In this document: positions 1-8,437 of the stretch, piece by piece
How the letters are laid out: every line of letters begins with the position of its first letter
Numbering within the stretch: position 1 is the stretch's first letter
Program-made: the position numbers and the translations under genes
Notes under the pieces: model-generated
The model's input: only the letters and a program-made list of their open reading frames with translations
Database searches by the model: none
What the model was told of the DNA's origin: nothing
Origin: PGZG01 sp040235405
GTDB lineage: Bacteria; Pseudomonadota; Gammaproteobacteria; Pseudomonadales; Alcanivoracaceae
Assembly (NCBI GenBank): GCA_040235405.1
Contig: JBECKT010000029.1
Coordinates: forward strand, 14,028 to 78,027
Length of the DNA: 64,000 bases
Direction: 5' to 3'

Positions 1-1532
1 TTGACGCCATGCTTGCGGCCCACGGCAATGCGGTAGCGAACCATGCCCACTTCCGGTGCCGACGGTGCCTTGACGGTACGACGCTCGCCACGTTCGCCAT
101 CCTGACGACGTGGAGCGCGCTCCTTGTACTCGACCCGGACCCGCGGCCCGGCAGAGTCACGCGGCCGCTCATCGCGGTCGCGCGGCGGACGGGCCGATAC
201 CGGCCGATCCTGAATATGGAACTCACGGTCGCCCTGAGCCAGCACTGCCATGGCAGCAGCCAGTTCCAGCGGCGCCACTTCCAGCTCTTCCTGCCAGCGC
301 GCCAGCAAACCGCGGAACGGCTCCAGCTGGCCTTTCTCCAGCACACGCTCCAGTTGCTCACGCAAACGACGCTCACGGGCAGCATTGATATCTGCAGAGG
401 TCGGCAGTGGCATTTCTTCCACTTTCTGTCGGGTAACACGCTCGATGGTCTGCAGCAGACGCTTGTCCTTTGCTGTTACAAACAGGATCGCATCACCTTC
501 ACGCCCGGCACGGCCGGTACGGCCGATCCGGTGCACATAGGTCTCGGCATCAAACGAGATGTCATAGTTGATTACGTGGGAAATGCGCGGCACATCCAGA
601 CCCCGCGCCACAACGTCGGTGGCGACCAGAATATCAATGCGCTTGCTCTTCAGCTGCTCGACCGTCTGCTCGCGCAGGTTCTGCGGCATATCGCCATTCA
701 GTGCCACAGCGCGATAGTTCTGCCGCTGCAGGGCATCGGCGATCTCCACCGTGCTTTCCTTGGTGCGGGCGAAAACAATCACACCATCGTAATCTTCACA
801 TTCCAGCACCCGGACCAGTGCATCCATCTTGTCGCGGTAGTTCACAAACAGGTAACGCTGGCGAATGGCAGCCACCGTTTCCGTTTTCGACTTGATGGTG
901 ATTTCTTCCGGGTTCTTCAGATATTTCTGTGCCAGCTTGCGAATCTGGGTCGGCATGGTGGCCGAGAACAGGGCTACCTGGCAGCTGGCCGGCATCGCCG
1001 CCAGCACCGCTTCAACGTCGTCAATAAAACCCATACGCAGCATTTCATCAGCTTCGTCGAGCACCAGACATTCGAGTTGGTCGAGTTTCAGTGTGCCGCG
1101 ATTCAGGTGATCGATCACCCGGCCCGGCGTGCCGATCACAAACTGGACACCGTCGCGCAGCGCACGGGTCTGAGGCCGGTAATCCATGCCGCCACACAGG
1201 CTGACTACCTGCATGGTCGGATAGGCGGATGCGTAACGGCTAAAGGATTCAGTCACCTGCAAGGCCAGCTCGCGGGTCGGCGCCAGCACCAATACCTGAG
1301 CATGTCGGGCACTGCTATCAGCAAAACGGGAAATCAGCGGCAACGCGAAGGCAGCGGTTTTACCGGTACCGGTCTGGGCCTGGCCAATCACATCACGACC
1401 AGCCAGCATCAGCGGGATCATCTGTGCCTGGATAGGCGACGGTTGGGTGTAGTTCAGGGAGGCCAATGCGGAAAGCACAGGCGTGGCAAGGCCGAGGGCA
1501 TCGAAGCCCGGCGTGGCATGTTCAGCAGTCAT
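1..1532 (-). CDS. deaD: ATP-dependent DEAD-box RNA helicase, partial
   Basis: Cytosolic RNA helicase that unwinds structured RNA, of the DeaD/CsdA type linked to ribosome assembly and cold adaptation. The reverse-strand reading shows, in order, a Q motif (YTQPSPIQ), Walker A AQTGTGKT, the PTRELA motif, DEAD, SAT, ARTKE and the motif VI HRIGRTGRAGR. A basic Arg/Glu-rich linker and the start of a DbpA-like RNA-binding domain follow. The ATG at 1530-1532 has an AAGG about 7 bases upstream. The 3' end runs off the window, so about 510 residues are seen; full-length family members have 550-650. DeaD rather than RhlE or RhlB is favoured by the C-terminal extension. Confidence 0.93.
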   Translation of the reverse strand, partial: MTAEHATPGFDALGLATPVLSALASLNYTQPSPIQAQMIPLMLAGRDVIGQAQTGTGKTAAFALPLISRFADSSARHAQVLVLAPTRELALQVTESFSRYASAYPTMQVVSLCGGMDYRPQTRALRDGVQFVIGTPGRVIDHLNRGTLKLDQLECLVLDEADEMLRMGFIDDVEAVLAAMPASCQVALFSATMPTQIRKLAQKYLKNPEEITIKSKTETVAAIRQRYLFVNYRDKMDALVRVLECEDYDGVIVFARTKESTVEIADALQRQNYRAVALNGDMPQNLREQTVEQLKSKRIDILVATDVVARGLDVPRISHVINYDISFDAETYVHRIGRTGRAGREGDAILFVTAKDKRLLQTIERVTRQKVEEMPLPTSADINAARERRLREQLERVLEKGQLEPFRGLLARWQEELEVAPLELAAAMAVLAQGDREFHIQDRPVSARPPRDRDERPRDSAGPRVRVEYKERAPRRQDGERGERRTVKAPSAPEVGMVRYRIAVGRKHGV

Positions 1533-1843
1533 CAAGCACCTTATGTTGTGGCGCTTGCAGACATCTGCTACGGCCACGTCAGTTTAGGGCGCGGACTCTA
1601 CCAGCTTTGCCTCGGTATTGATAGGGAAAAGCTGCCCAGGCCTTCATTCTGATTGTTAAAGAAGTGTGAAGCCGGCTGCAAGCGCCAGTGCAATGGCTGC
1701 TGGCCGAGACGGTCCGGCACAATACCATTCAGTAAGCTTGCCGGAGTAGATGCCGCCGGGGGTATTCGTTGTCTGGCCCCCACTGTTGATGCATCCTTCA
1801 CTGACAGGTGGTCATTATCCGGCCATTCACGTGGAGATGAGCA
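1533..1843. other. Divergent intergenic region (311 bases)
   Basis: This gap separates the start of the DEAD-box helicase gene from the start of the response regulator gene. Both promoters must lie here, and helicases of this class often carry long 5' leaders. I see no convincing gene or hairpin. The response regulator has a GGAG about 7 bases before its ATG. Short open frames here lack plausible ribosome sites. Confidence 0.5.
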
Positions 1844-2548
1844 ATGACCCCTACCCTGCACAACCTTTCCCTGTTGCTGGTCGAAGACCATCGCCAGCTG
1901 GCCCAGAGCGTGCTCGAGTTTCTCGAGCAGCAAGGCGCGACGGTGGATTACGCCGGTGATGGCCGGCTGGCCCGGGAACTGCTGCGTGACCATCATTATG
2001 ACCTGATCCTGCTCGACATCATGTTGCCTGGAGAAGACGGTTATTCACTGTGCCAGTACCTGCGCAAGGATCTGACCCTGACCACCCCGGTGATTTTTCT
2101 CACCGCCCGCGATCATCTTGATGACAAGCTGGAAGGCTTTTCCCGCGGTGGTGATGACTATCTGGTAAAGCCGTTTGCCCTGCCGGAACTGTTGGCCAGA
2201 GTGCAAGCACAGGTACGTCGCAATCGTGGCGAAGTCGCCCCGCATGTGCTCAAGGTCGCAGACCTGGAGCTGGATCCTTCGCGTCAGGAAGTGCGCCGCG
2301 AAGGCAAGTTGTTGAAGTTGTCGCCGACCGCATTCCGGATTCTGCGGATTCTGATGCGCGAGTCGCCACGCGTGGTCAGCCGTGATCAGCTCGAGCAGGA
2401 ACTGTGGGGTGATCTGGTGCCGGATTCCGATGCCCTGCGCAGCCATCTGTACAACCTGCGCAAGGTGATCGACAAGCCGTTTGCTCTGCCGCTGCTGGAA
2501 ACCTTGCCGGGAGTGGGTTTTGCAGTACGGGAGAGCAACGCCGCCTGA
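1844..2548 (+). CDS. OmpR/PhoB-family response regulator
   Basis: Cytosolic DNA-binding response regulator of 234 residues. The receiver domain (about 8-120) has the acidic pair E14-D15, phosphoacceptor D58 in the segment LILLDIMLPG, T88 and K110 in VKPF. A winged-helix DNA-binding domain (about 135-230) follows and contains the RDQLEQELWG and LRSHLYNLRKVID stretches typical of the family. A GGAG lies 7 bases before the ATG. Its stop codon abuts the stop codon of the convergent histidine kinase gene, so the two are presumably a cognate pair in an unusual tail-to-tail arrangement. Regulated genes cannot be told from the sequence; the adjacent lipid operon is a reasonable guess. Confidence 0.93.
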   Translation: MTPTLHNLSLLLVEDHRQLAQSVLEFLEQQGATVDYAGDGRLARELLRDHHYDLILLDIMLPGEDGYSLCQYLRKDLTLTTPVIFLTARDHLDDKLEGFSRGGDDYLVKPFALPELLARVQAQVRRNRGEVAPHVLKVADLELDPSRQEVRREGKLLKLSPTAFRILRILMRESPRVVSRDQLEQELWGDLVPDSDALRSHLYNLRKVIDKPFALPLLETLPGVGFAVRESNAA

Positions 2549-3832
2549 TCAGTGCCGTTGCCAGAACGGGAACGTCACACGAACACTGGTTCCCTGCCCC
2601 AGGGCACTGGCGACTTCCAGTTTCCAGCGACAACGCTCGCACAGACGCTGCACGATAGCGAGGCCGAGCCCATGCCCGCTTTCACCCGGGGCCTGGCCTC
2701 TTTCGAACGGCTGCATCAATCGTTGCAACTCGGAAGAATCCATTCCGGGCCCGGTGTCACGCACCACCAGACTGCCGGCATCAATGCTGATCGTGACGTG
2801 GCCTGAGCCGGTGTAGTTGATTGCATTCCGAATCAGATTGGTCAGCACCATGGTCAGCACCGTCTCCGGCGCCTTGAGGGCCAGCAGCACACTCTGCTCG
2901 ACCCGCACGCCAACATGCTTGCGCAATGCCAGCGGCTCGAGCCGCTCTACCAGATTGCAGACCAGATCGTTGACGATAAGCTCGTCATCCGGCAACTGCC
3001 GGCTTTCACTGCGTGCCAGCAATAACAGAGTTTCAATCAGCGCTTCCATGTCTTCGACAGTATCCTCAATTCGCCGCAGGGCCGCTGGATTGGCCTGCTT
3101 TGCACTGAGCAATTCCAGATTGGCCCGGATTACCGCCAGCGGGGTCCGCAGCTCATGACTGGCATCGCGAGTAAACTGCCGCTCGCGCTCGACAAAGCCG
3201 ACCAGTCGATTGGCATAGGACTCCAGTGCCACCACCAGCACTGCCACTTCACTGTCTGCCTCGGCCTCGACCACGGAAAGATCCGGCCTTGCCGCGCGCG
3301 GATCATTCATCGGCGTGCGCCGCAACAATTCAGCCAGCTGCACCAATGGTGAAACCAACTTGCGCGATTTACGCCAGGTCAGGAATGAAGCGATATATAT
3401 AACCAGCAAGACACCACTGAGCGGCAGGATGCCAAATACGAAAGCCAGCACGGAAACGCGCTGCTCGTCAAAGATCAGATACAGTGTTTCCCCGCCGCGC
3501 CGTTCAACATAGACAATCGGAGTCTGGCCGTTGTAATCGACGCGACTGTATTTGCCAGGCGGCAAACCACGCAGCGCAGCCGGAATATCATCACCGTCAG
3601 GCCCATCAATCAGGCCCAGCAGGTGGCGGGTATTGGGCCGCTGAATATCCGGGTTTTGCTCTCGGGCTTCCCAAAAATGTTCTGCCTCCATGGACAACGC
3701 CTGACGCACCAGCACCCTCTCGATAATCTGGGCAGTTACCCAGACACCGAACAGGGTGGCGAAGCTGATCAGCACCACCTGCAGCAGGTAGGCGCGGGTC
3801 AAGCGATACTGGAGGCCGGCGCGACGCACCAT
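2549..3832 (-). CDS. Sensor histidine kinase
   Basis: Inner-membrane sensor kinase of 427 residues. Two membrane segments (about 14-35 and 128-150) flank a periplasmic sensor of roughly 90 residues. The linker after TM2 is HAMP-like. The H box SHELRTPL places the phosphorylated histidine at H226. The ATPase domain has N box N336, G1 DTGPG (from D359) and G2 GHGLGLAIV. It starts 14 bases after the stop of the cyclopropane-synthase-like gene on the same strand, so it is probably the last gene of the lipid operon. It converges on the response regulator, sharing the palindrome TGATCA in which each strand reads a TGA stop. The signal it senses is unknown. Confidence 0.92.
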   Translation of the reverse strand: MVRRAGLQYRLTRAYLLQVVLISFATLFGVWVTAQIIERVLVRQALSMEAEHFWEAREQNPDIQRPNTRHLLGLIDGPDGDDIPAALRGLPPGKYSRVDYNGQTPIVYVERRGGETLYLIFDEQRVSVLAFVFGILPLSGVLLVIYIASFLTWRKSRKLVSPLVQLAELLRRTPMNDPRAARPDLSVVEAEADSEVAVLVVALESYANRLVGFVERERQFTRDASHELRTPLAVIRANLELLSAKQANPAALRRIEDTVEDMEALIETLLLLARSESRQLPDDELIVNDLVCNLVERLEPLALRKHVGVRVEQSVLLALKAPETVLTMVLTNLIRNAINYTGSGHVTISIDAGSLVVRDTGPGMDSSELQRLMQPFERGQAPGESGHGLGLAIVQRLCERCRWKLEVASALGQGTSVRVTFPFWQRH

Positions 3833-3846
3833 GGAAAATTCCCGCG

Positions 3847-4872
3847 TTATTCAGCGACAAAACGGTAATGGCCGACAAACCATTCCGTGCCATCACCATA
3901 GCCGAACAGCTCCGAGCAGGCCATGAAAAACATCCGCCAGCGTTGCAACCAGAGCTTCGCTTCTTCGCCATAGGTCGCCGTCAGAACCGGCATGATCTGG
4001 TCCTCCCGGGCATCGGTATTATCCAGCCAGGCTTCCAGCGTGCGCGAGTAATGCTTGCCGTTAACTTGCCAGGCCTGCTCCAGCTGATACCAGTCCTGAC
4101 TGCGATCAAGCAGATCGAATGAGGGCATCACGCCGCCGGTGAAGAAGTAACGACCCATCCAGTTTTTCTCACCCTCGATCTCGAACGGGTAAAACAACTC
4201 CCGGTGGCAGAATATATGCACGAACAGCTTGCCGCCGGGAACCAGCCAGGAGTGAATGCGACGCATCAGCTCCCGATGATTGCGCATATGCTCGAACATC
4301 TCCACGGACACCACACGATCAAACTTCCCCTGCGCAACAAAGCCGGAAACATCTGCCGTAATCACGGTGAGATTTTTCAGCCCGCGAGACAATGCCTGCT
4401 GCTCGATGCAGGCACGCTGCGAGGCAGAATTGGAGACCGAGACAAACGAGCTGTGCGGATAATGTTCTGCCATCCACAATGACAGGGAGCCCCAGCCACA
4501 GCCAAGCTCAAGCACCTTCTGCCCGTCCTCCAGCTCGGCCCGCTCGCAGGTCAACGCCAGCATGGCAGCCTCCGCCTCCTCCAGGGTACGCACACCATCC
4601 CCCCAGAAAGCACTGCTGTATTTCAGATGCGGGCCCAGTGCCAGCTGATAGAAACGTGCCGGCACCTCGTAGTGCTGATCGTTGGCTTGCTGCTGCGCCA
4701 CTGCCACCGGCCCACTGGCCATCTGCTCCATCAGCAGTTGCTTGCGCGCCTCAATACCTTCTGATCCGGAGCCGGCATACTCACCGGCAAGACGCTGCCT
4801 GAGCAAGCGGCGGATACCGAAACGGATCAGGCTGTCAGGCGCAACCCTGTGCTCAGCAAGGGTAATCATCAT
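3847..4872 (-). CDS. Cyclopropane-fatty-acyl-phospholipid synthase-like methyltransferase
   Basis: SAM-dependent methyltransferase of the cyclopropane fatty acid synthase family, about 341 residues. It carries the SAM-binding motif I LELGCGWGSLSLW and the family segments SVEMFEHM and FVHIFCH. The true Cfa enzymes of E. coli are about 380 residues with a longer N-terminal domain, so this is the shorter type found with DUF1295 and DUF2878 genes. I chose the second in-frame ATG (4872), which overlaps the upstream stop as ATGA and has GGAG 9 bases upstream; an ATG at 4887 has no ribosome site. It likely modifies unsaturated membrane acyl chains, but the exact product is not provable here. Confidence 0.87.
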   Translation of the reverse strand: MMITLAEHRVAPDSLIRFGIRRLLRQRLAGEYAGSGSEGIEARKQLLMEQMASGPVAVAQQQANDQHYEVPARFYQLALGPHLKYSSAFWGDGVRTLEEAEAAMLALTCERAELEDGQKVLELGCGWGSLSLWMAEHYPHSSFVSVSNSASQRACIEQQALSRGLKNLTVITADVSGFVAQGKFDRVVSVEMFEHMRNHRELMRRIHSWLVPGGKLFVHIFCHRELFYPFEIEGEKNWMGRYFFTGGVMPSFDLLDRSQDWYQLEQAWQVNGKHYSRTLEAWLDNTDAREDQIMPVLTATYGEEAKLWLQRWRMFFMACSELFGYGDGTEWFVGHYRFVAE

Positions 4873-5636
4873 GATCGGGGTCTCCATGGAATAAACGGGC
4901 TGGTGCTGTTCTGGTACCGGCGATAATCATCGCCACGGCTTTTCAGCGCCTGCCGTTCGGTGTAAGGGATTCCGGTGACGAACCACAGGAACAAAAACAT
5001 AAAAACAGGTGCCAGCCACAACCATCCTGCGTGTGGCGCACCCCAGGCAATAAGCGGGTAACTGAACCAGTGCAGCCATTCAAAAAAATAGTTCGGATGC
5101 CTGGAATAACGCCACAAGCCAGAACGGCAGGTTTTGCCACGATTGGCGGGCTGCTGCCGAAAGTGCTGCAGCTGGCGGTCAGCAATCGCCTCACCAGCCA
5201 GTGCAACAATACCGATTGCAACACCGGCGACAAGCATCGCTTGAGAGCCTCCGGGATGTGCAGCAATAACGAAGTGCGGCAGCGCAAACAGCCAGGCCAA
5301 CAAGCCCTGAGAGAGGAAGAAGAACAGATGAAACAGATTGACCCGGCCACCGTAGTGCTGGCGAATAGCCCGGTAGCGCCCCTCCTCCTCGACACCATGG
5401 ACACGACGCCAGATGTGCATCCCCAGACGCAGCGACCAGAACCCCGCGAGGCCCGCCGCAAACAGACGATGCCAGATATCGCCACTGCCCACAGCCAGGT
5501 AAAAAACGGCGCTGGCGCCAACGCCAAAGGTCCAGATCACGTCAACATGGCCGGCATTGCGGGTTACTGTCTGGCGCCACCAGCCAAACAGACATGCCAG
5601 CATCAGTGCCAACGCAGTGATCAGTAAAGGGCTCAT
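4869..5636 (-). CDS. DUF1295 membrane protein (steroid-reductase-like fold)
   Basis: Integral membrane protein of 255 residues with about six or seven hydrophobic segments. The C-terminal part has the family signature SGLWRYSRHPNYFFEW and the segment GIPYTERQALK, as in DUF1295 and the isoprenylcysteine methyltransferase/steroid 5-alpha-reductase superfamily. The ATG at 5636 overlaps the upstream DUF2878 stop as ATGA, and its own stop overlaps the next gene as ATGA, so three genes are translationally coupled. A longer in-frame reading upstream of 5636 lies inside the DUF2878 gene and is rejected. The family is repeatedly found beside cyclopropane synthase genes; its reaction is not established. 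Confidence 0.88.
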   Translation of the reverse strand: MSPLLITALALMLACLFGWWRQTVTRNAGHVDVIWTFGVGASAVFYLAVGSGDIWHRLFAAGLAGFWSLRLGMHIWRRVHGVEEEGRYRAIRQHYGGRVNLFHLFFFLSQGLLAWLFALPHFVIAAHPGGSQAMLVAGVAIGIVALAGEAIADRQLQHFRQQPANRGKTCRSGLWRYSRHPNYFFEWLHWFSYPLIAWGAPHAGWLWLAPVFMFLFLWFVTGIPYTERQALKSRGDDYRRYQNSTSPFIPWRPRS

Positions 5637-6184
5637 GCAGGCACCTGCGGATGACGCTCTGCGGAGTCTGCTGCCAACCACGCCAGCCACGGCACCAACA
5701 ACGCCCAGCCTGCGCCGTAGACAGCCAGGAGCGCCATTTCTCCCTGCAACGGCTGTGCTGCACCAAATCGTAGCCCGGCAAACAGGGACATTACCGCACC
5801 GACACCACCGAACACTGCCGCCACCAGCCAACGACCACGCATCCAGGCGAGGGAATACAGGAAAGATTGAGCGAACCCGGCCCACAGGCAAAGAATCCAC
5901 AGCGGCGGCACTGCGGCCCACCATTGCAACTCGTATCTAACCAGACCGGTTGCCAGCAGCAGCACTTCAAACACTGTCCCGGTTACCAGGCCGAGGCACA
6001 CCAGGCGCAGGTCGGCTCGCAAATCGCCGCCACTGGCATGAGTCCACGCCAGCAGTGCCGCCAGTGCCAGAGGCGCGGGCCAGTGCCAGCCGGCCGCCGC
6101 ACCAAGCACAGCAGCAAACCAGAGCAACTGGAACAGTACGAAATTGCCGATGATGGCGGACAGGGAGGATTTCAGTTTCATCAA
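5633..6184 (-). CDS. DUF2878 membrane protein
   Basis: Small integral inner-membrane protein of 183 residues with five or six hydrophobic helices and a conserved LQWWAAVPPLWILCLWAGFAQ-like segment typical of DUF2878. First gene of the reverse-strand operon DUF2878, DUF1295, cyclopropane-synthase-like, histidine kinase. Proteins of this family co-occur with DUF1295, DUF3833, NTF2-like and chalcone-isomerase-like genes in gammaproteobacterial clusters often tied to an extracytoplasmic sigma factor, but no sigma factor is present in this window. Function is unknown. The start could be either of two adjacent ATGs. Confidence 0.8.
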   Translation of the reverse strand: MMKLKSSLSAIIGNFVLFQLLWFAAVLGAAAGWHWPAPLALAALLAWTHASGGDLRADLRLVCLGLVTGTVFEVLLLATGLVRYELQWWAAVPPLWILCLWAGFAQSFLYSLAWMRGRWLVAAVFGGVGAVMSLFAGLRFGAAQPLQGEMALLAVYGAGWALLVPWLAWLAADSAERHPQVPA

Positions 6185-6288
6185 TCAACGGTATCGGGGT
6201 TGCTGTGAAACGTCTGTGACGGGCTCTGTTCACGCCTGATTGATAGCACAGGGCAGACACTGGGACAGGATATTTACAGGTTGCGATC

Positions 6289-6852
6289 ATGATACGAAAA
6301 ACACTCCTGCTTGCCTGCCTTGCCCTGATCACCGCACTGCTGGCTGGCTGTGCCGGTCACGACCGGAGCAGCTATGTTTCTGCCTATCAGGAAGCATCAG
6401 TCCGGTTCAGCGGTGCGGCAATTGAAAGCATGGTGCCGGTGGAGCGCGTCAAGGCAGTCTATGCTGACCTGACCGGCCCGAACCTTGCCGAGCGGGTCAA
6501 TGCCGCCTACGCGGAGGACCTGTACTTCAATGACACCCTGCACACTTTCAATGATCGCGCTGAACTGGGTCGGTACCTGCAGGAAACCGCCGAGCGAGTA
6601 GAAAGCGTTCAGGTGGAAGTTGACCGGATCATCGTCGACGGTCGCGATGTCTGGCTGAAATGGCGTATGAGCACACACGCCCGGGCACTGGGCCACACCA
6701 TGCAGGCCAACACCATCGGCATGACCCACCTGCGCTTCAACGACAACGGTCAGGTAGTGCTGCATCAGGACTATTGGGACAGCACCGAGGGCGTGTTCTC
6801 CCACCTTCCCTTTATCGGAGGCCTGGTCCGGTGGACCAGAAATCGACTATGA
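6289..6852 (+). CDS. NTF2-like (SnoaL-type) lipoprotein
   Basis: Predicted lipoprotein of 187 residues. The signal sequence ends in the lipobox LLAGC with the lipidated cysteine at position 21. The mature part matches the cone-shaped NTF2/SnoaL-like fold: an N-terminal helix and then strands with YFNDTLHTF and the alternating DYWDS segment. It is divergent from the DUF2878 operon across 104 bases and overlaps the following chalcone-isomerase-like gene as ATGA. The same gene neighbours occur together in many marine gammaproteobacteria, suggesting that it binds or processes a lipid product of the operon, but no ligand can be named. Confidence 0.8.
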   Translation: MIRKTLLLACLALITALLAGCAGHDRSSYVSAYQEASVRFSGAAIESMVPVERVKAVYADLTGPNLAERVNAAYAEDLYFNDTLHTFNDRAELGRYLQETAERVESVQVEVDRIIVDGRDVWLKWRMSTHARALGHTMQANTIGMTHLRFNDNGQVVLHQDYWDSTEGVFSHLPFIGGLVRWTRNRL

Positions 6853-7388
6853 AGGCACTGCTCGCTCTGGCCATACTGGCTGCTGCCAGCCCGGGCATAG
6901 CTGCGTCCGGCCAGCCCCATGCGGCCGAGCTGGATTCGCAGACCCGACTGAACCTGTGTCGTTCGGCGCCGGTCAAGGCATTACGTTTCATTGAGGTTGG
7001 CAAGGCAATGCTGTGGCGGGATGACTGCGTCGGCGGCCCGGCGTCACTAAAGCCACCCTTGCTGCTCGAGTTTGCCTACCAACGCGACGTGCCCGGCTCC
7101 GCCTTCAGTCAGGCCGCAATGGCAATGATCGAACGCAATGTCAGCGATACCACTTTCTCCGGACTGAAGGCCAGACTGGAGCGATTCAACAGCCATTATC
7201 GTGATATCAGCGACGGTGATCGCTACCAGCTACGCTATCTGCCCGGCGGCGAGCTGGAACTACTGCTAAATGATCAGTTGTTAACCCGGGAACAGGGACA
7301 TGATTTTGCTTCGGCCTACCTCAACATCTGGTTTGGCCCACAGCCCTATTCGAAGAACCTGAAAAAGCAGCTTCTGGCGACAGAGTAA
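6849..7388 (+). CDS. Chalcone-isomerase-like exported protein
   Basis: Exported protein of 179 residues with a Sec signal peptide ending near SPGIAA-SG. The mature region begins with the FIEVGKAMLWRDD-type strand pair and ends with a helix and FGPQPYSKNLKKQLL, a pattern known from chalcone-isomerase-like proteins of bacteria, which mostly lack the plant catalytic residues and are thought to bind fatty acids. The ATG overlaps the previous stop as ATGA, so I reject a longer frame from 6660. With the NTF2-like lipoprotein it forms the divergent arm of the lipid-modification cluster. The ligand is inferred only from family behaviour. Confidence 0.77.
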   Translation: MKALLALAILAAASPGIAASGQPHAAELDSQTRLNLCRSAPVKALRFIEVGKAMLWRDDCVGGPASLKPPLLLEFAYQRDVPGSAFSQAAMAMIERNVSDTTFSGLKARLERFNSHYRDISDGDRYQLRYLPGGELELLLNDQLLTREQGHDFASAYLNIWFGPQPYSKNLKKQLLATE

Positions 7389-7454
7389 TCGAGAGAATTC
7401 GTTACCTGACAGGACTGTCGCGGTAAACTGTACGCCGACAAGGAGTACAAAGAC

Positions 7455-8387
7455 ATGCGCTTTTCCGACCGCCTCGCCACCGACAACGCCCTGACTCTGG
7501 TCCGCAGTAGCGCCCGACTGGTGTTTGCGCTGATTACCTTCCTCTACCTGTATCAGGGTGGTATCGACATCGGCTCCTGGCTGGCACTGGTAATACTGGG
7601 CGCTTACGTCGGGCTGCACGGAGTGCTGATCTGGCGCGGCGGTATGCTCGCAGAAGTCGGTGGCGTGGCGTTGGATATCTGCGCCATTGCCGCATCGGTC
7701 TGGCTCGACCCGTCACCGATGCCTCCCTCCCTGATGTTGTTTCTGGTCCTGATTCTCAGCGGCGGCCTGCTACATGGGCCGATGCGCTTTAATGTGCTGC
7801 TCGGCCTGAGCGCGATGGCAGTAGCTGTCCTGATCAGTCTGGGTGAGCGTCGTATCGGTGCGGATGTGTCTGCAATGTGGTTTGCCGGCACCATCATGCT
7901 GGCTTGCGCCCTGTATGCCGGGATTCTGCTGTATCGTAATCAGGCTCATGAACGCCTGGCTCTGGAAGCCACCTGGCGTGACCCGCAAACCGGCCTGATC
8001 AGCCATCAGGCGCTGATTTCCACCGCAGGATGGCTCCTGCCCCTGCACGACCGGATGGCCGCACACCTGACGCTGGTGCTGGTCGAAGCCGGTGCCAACC
8101 AGAATCTGGCAACATTGGCGGAGCGGCTGTCACAACGGCTGCGGCGCAGCGACGTTGCTGCCCGCTATAACGAACAGGCGCTGGCACTGATGCTGCCCTG
8201 CACTACTGTTACGTCCGCTGAAAACCTGCTCAGCGACCTGCGTCAGCAAGGAACAGAGTTCCGTGCAGCGCTGGTAGCAGTCAGCAGCAGCGACCAGAGT
8301 CTGGAGGGCGCCCTGCATCATCTGGAGCAACACCTGCAACGTGCCAATGACAGCAATCACTGGATGGTCCACGCCACTTCGCTTTAA
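7455..8387 (+). CDS. Membrane protein with degenerate GGDEF domain
   Basis: Protein of 310 residues with five or six membrane helices (about 18-162) followed by a cytosolic GGDEF-family domain. The domain opens with DPQTGLISHQALI, matching the usual DxLTGLxNR entry. At the catalytic site it reads NEQAL (239-243) where active cyclases have GGDEF or GGEEF, so it should not make c-di-GMP. The inhibitory-site motif RxxD is kept (R230, D233) at exactly the normal five-residue spacing. This suggests a c-di-GMP-binding sensor rather than an enzyme. An AAGGAG lies upstream of the ATG. It stands alone between the lipid cluster and the protease gene. Confidence 0.83.
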   Translation: MRFSDRLATDNALTLVRSSARLVFALITFLYLYQGGIDIGSWLALVILGAYVGLHGVLIWRGGMLAEVGGVALDICAIAASVWLDPSPMPPSLMLFLVLILSGGLLHGPMRFNVLLGLSAMAVAVLISLGERRIGADVSAMWFAGTIMLACALYAGILLYRNQAHERLALEATWRDPQTGLISHQALISTAGWLLPLHDRMAAHLTLVLVEAGANQNLATLAERLSQRLRRSDVAARYNEQALALMLPCTTVTSAENLLSDLRQQGTEFRAALVAVSSSDQSLEGALHHLEQHLQRANDSNHWMVHATSL

Positions 8388-8437
8388 TCGACCTTACAAT
8401 GATGGCCCTCCGAACCTGATCCATCAGGAGTCTGATT

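Noticed and set aside
9..1652. A 547-codon open frame on the plus strand over the helicase gene
   Set aside because: It is antisense to clear DEAD-box motifs on the reverse strand; its translation is rich in His, Arg and Gln with no domain, as expected of a shadow in GC-rich DNA.
6185..6288. Extracytoplasmic sigma (ChrR-type) promoter in the divergent region of the lipid cluster
   Set aside because: I looked for a TGATCC-like -35 with a fitting -10 on both strands and found no convincing pair.
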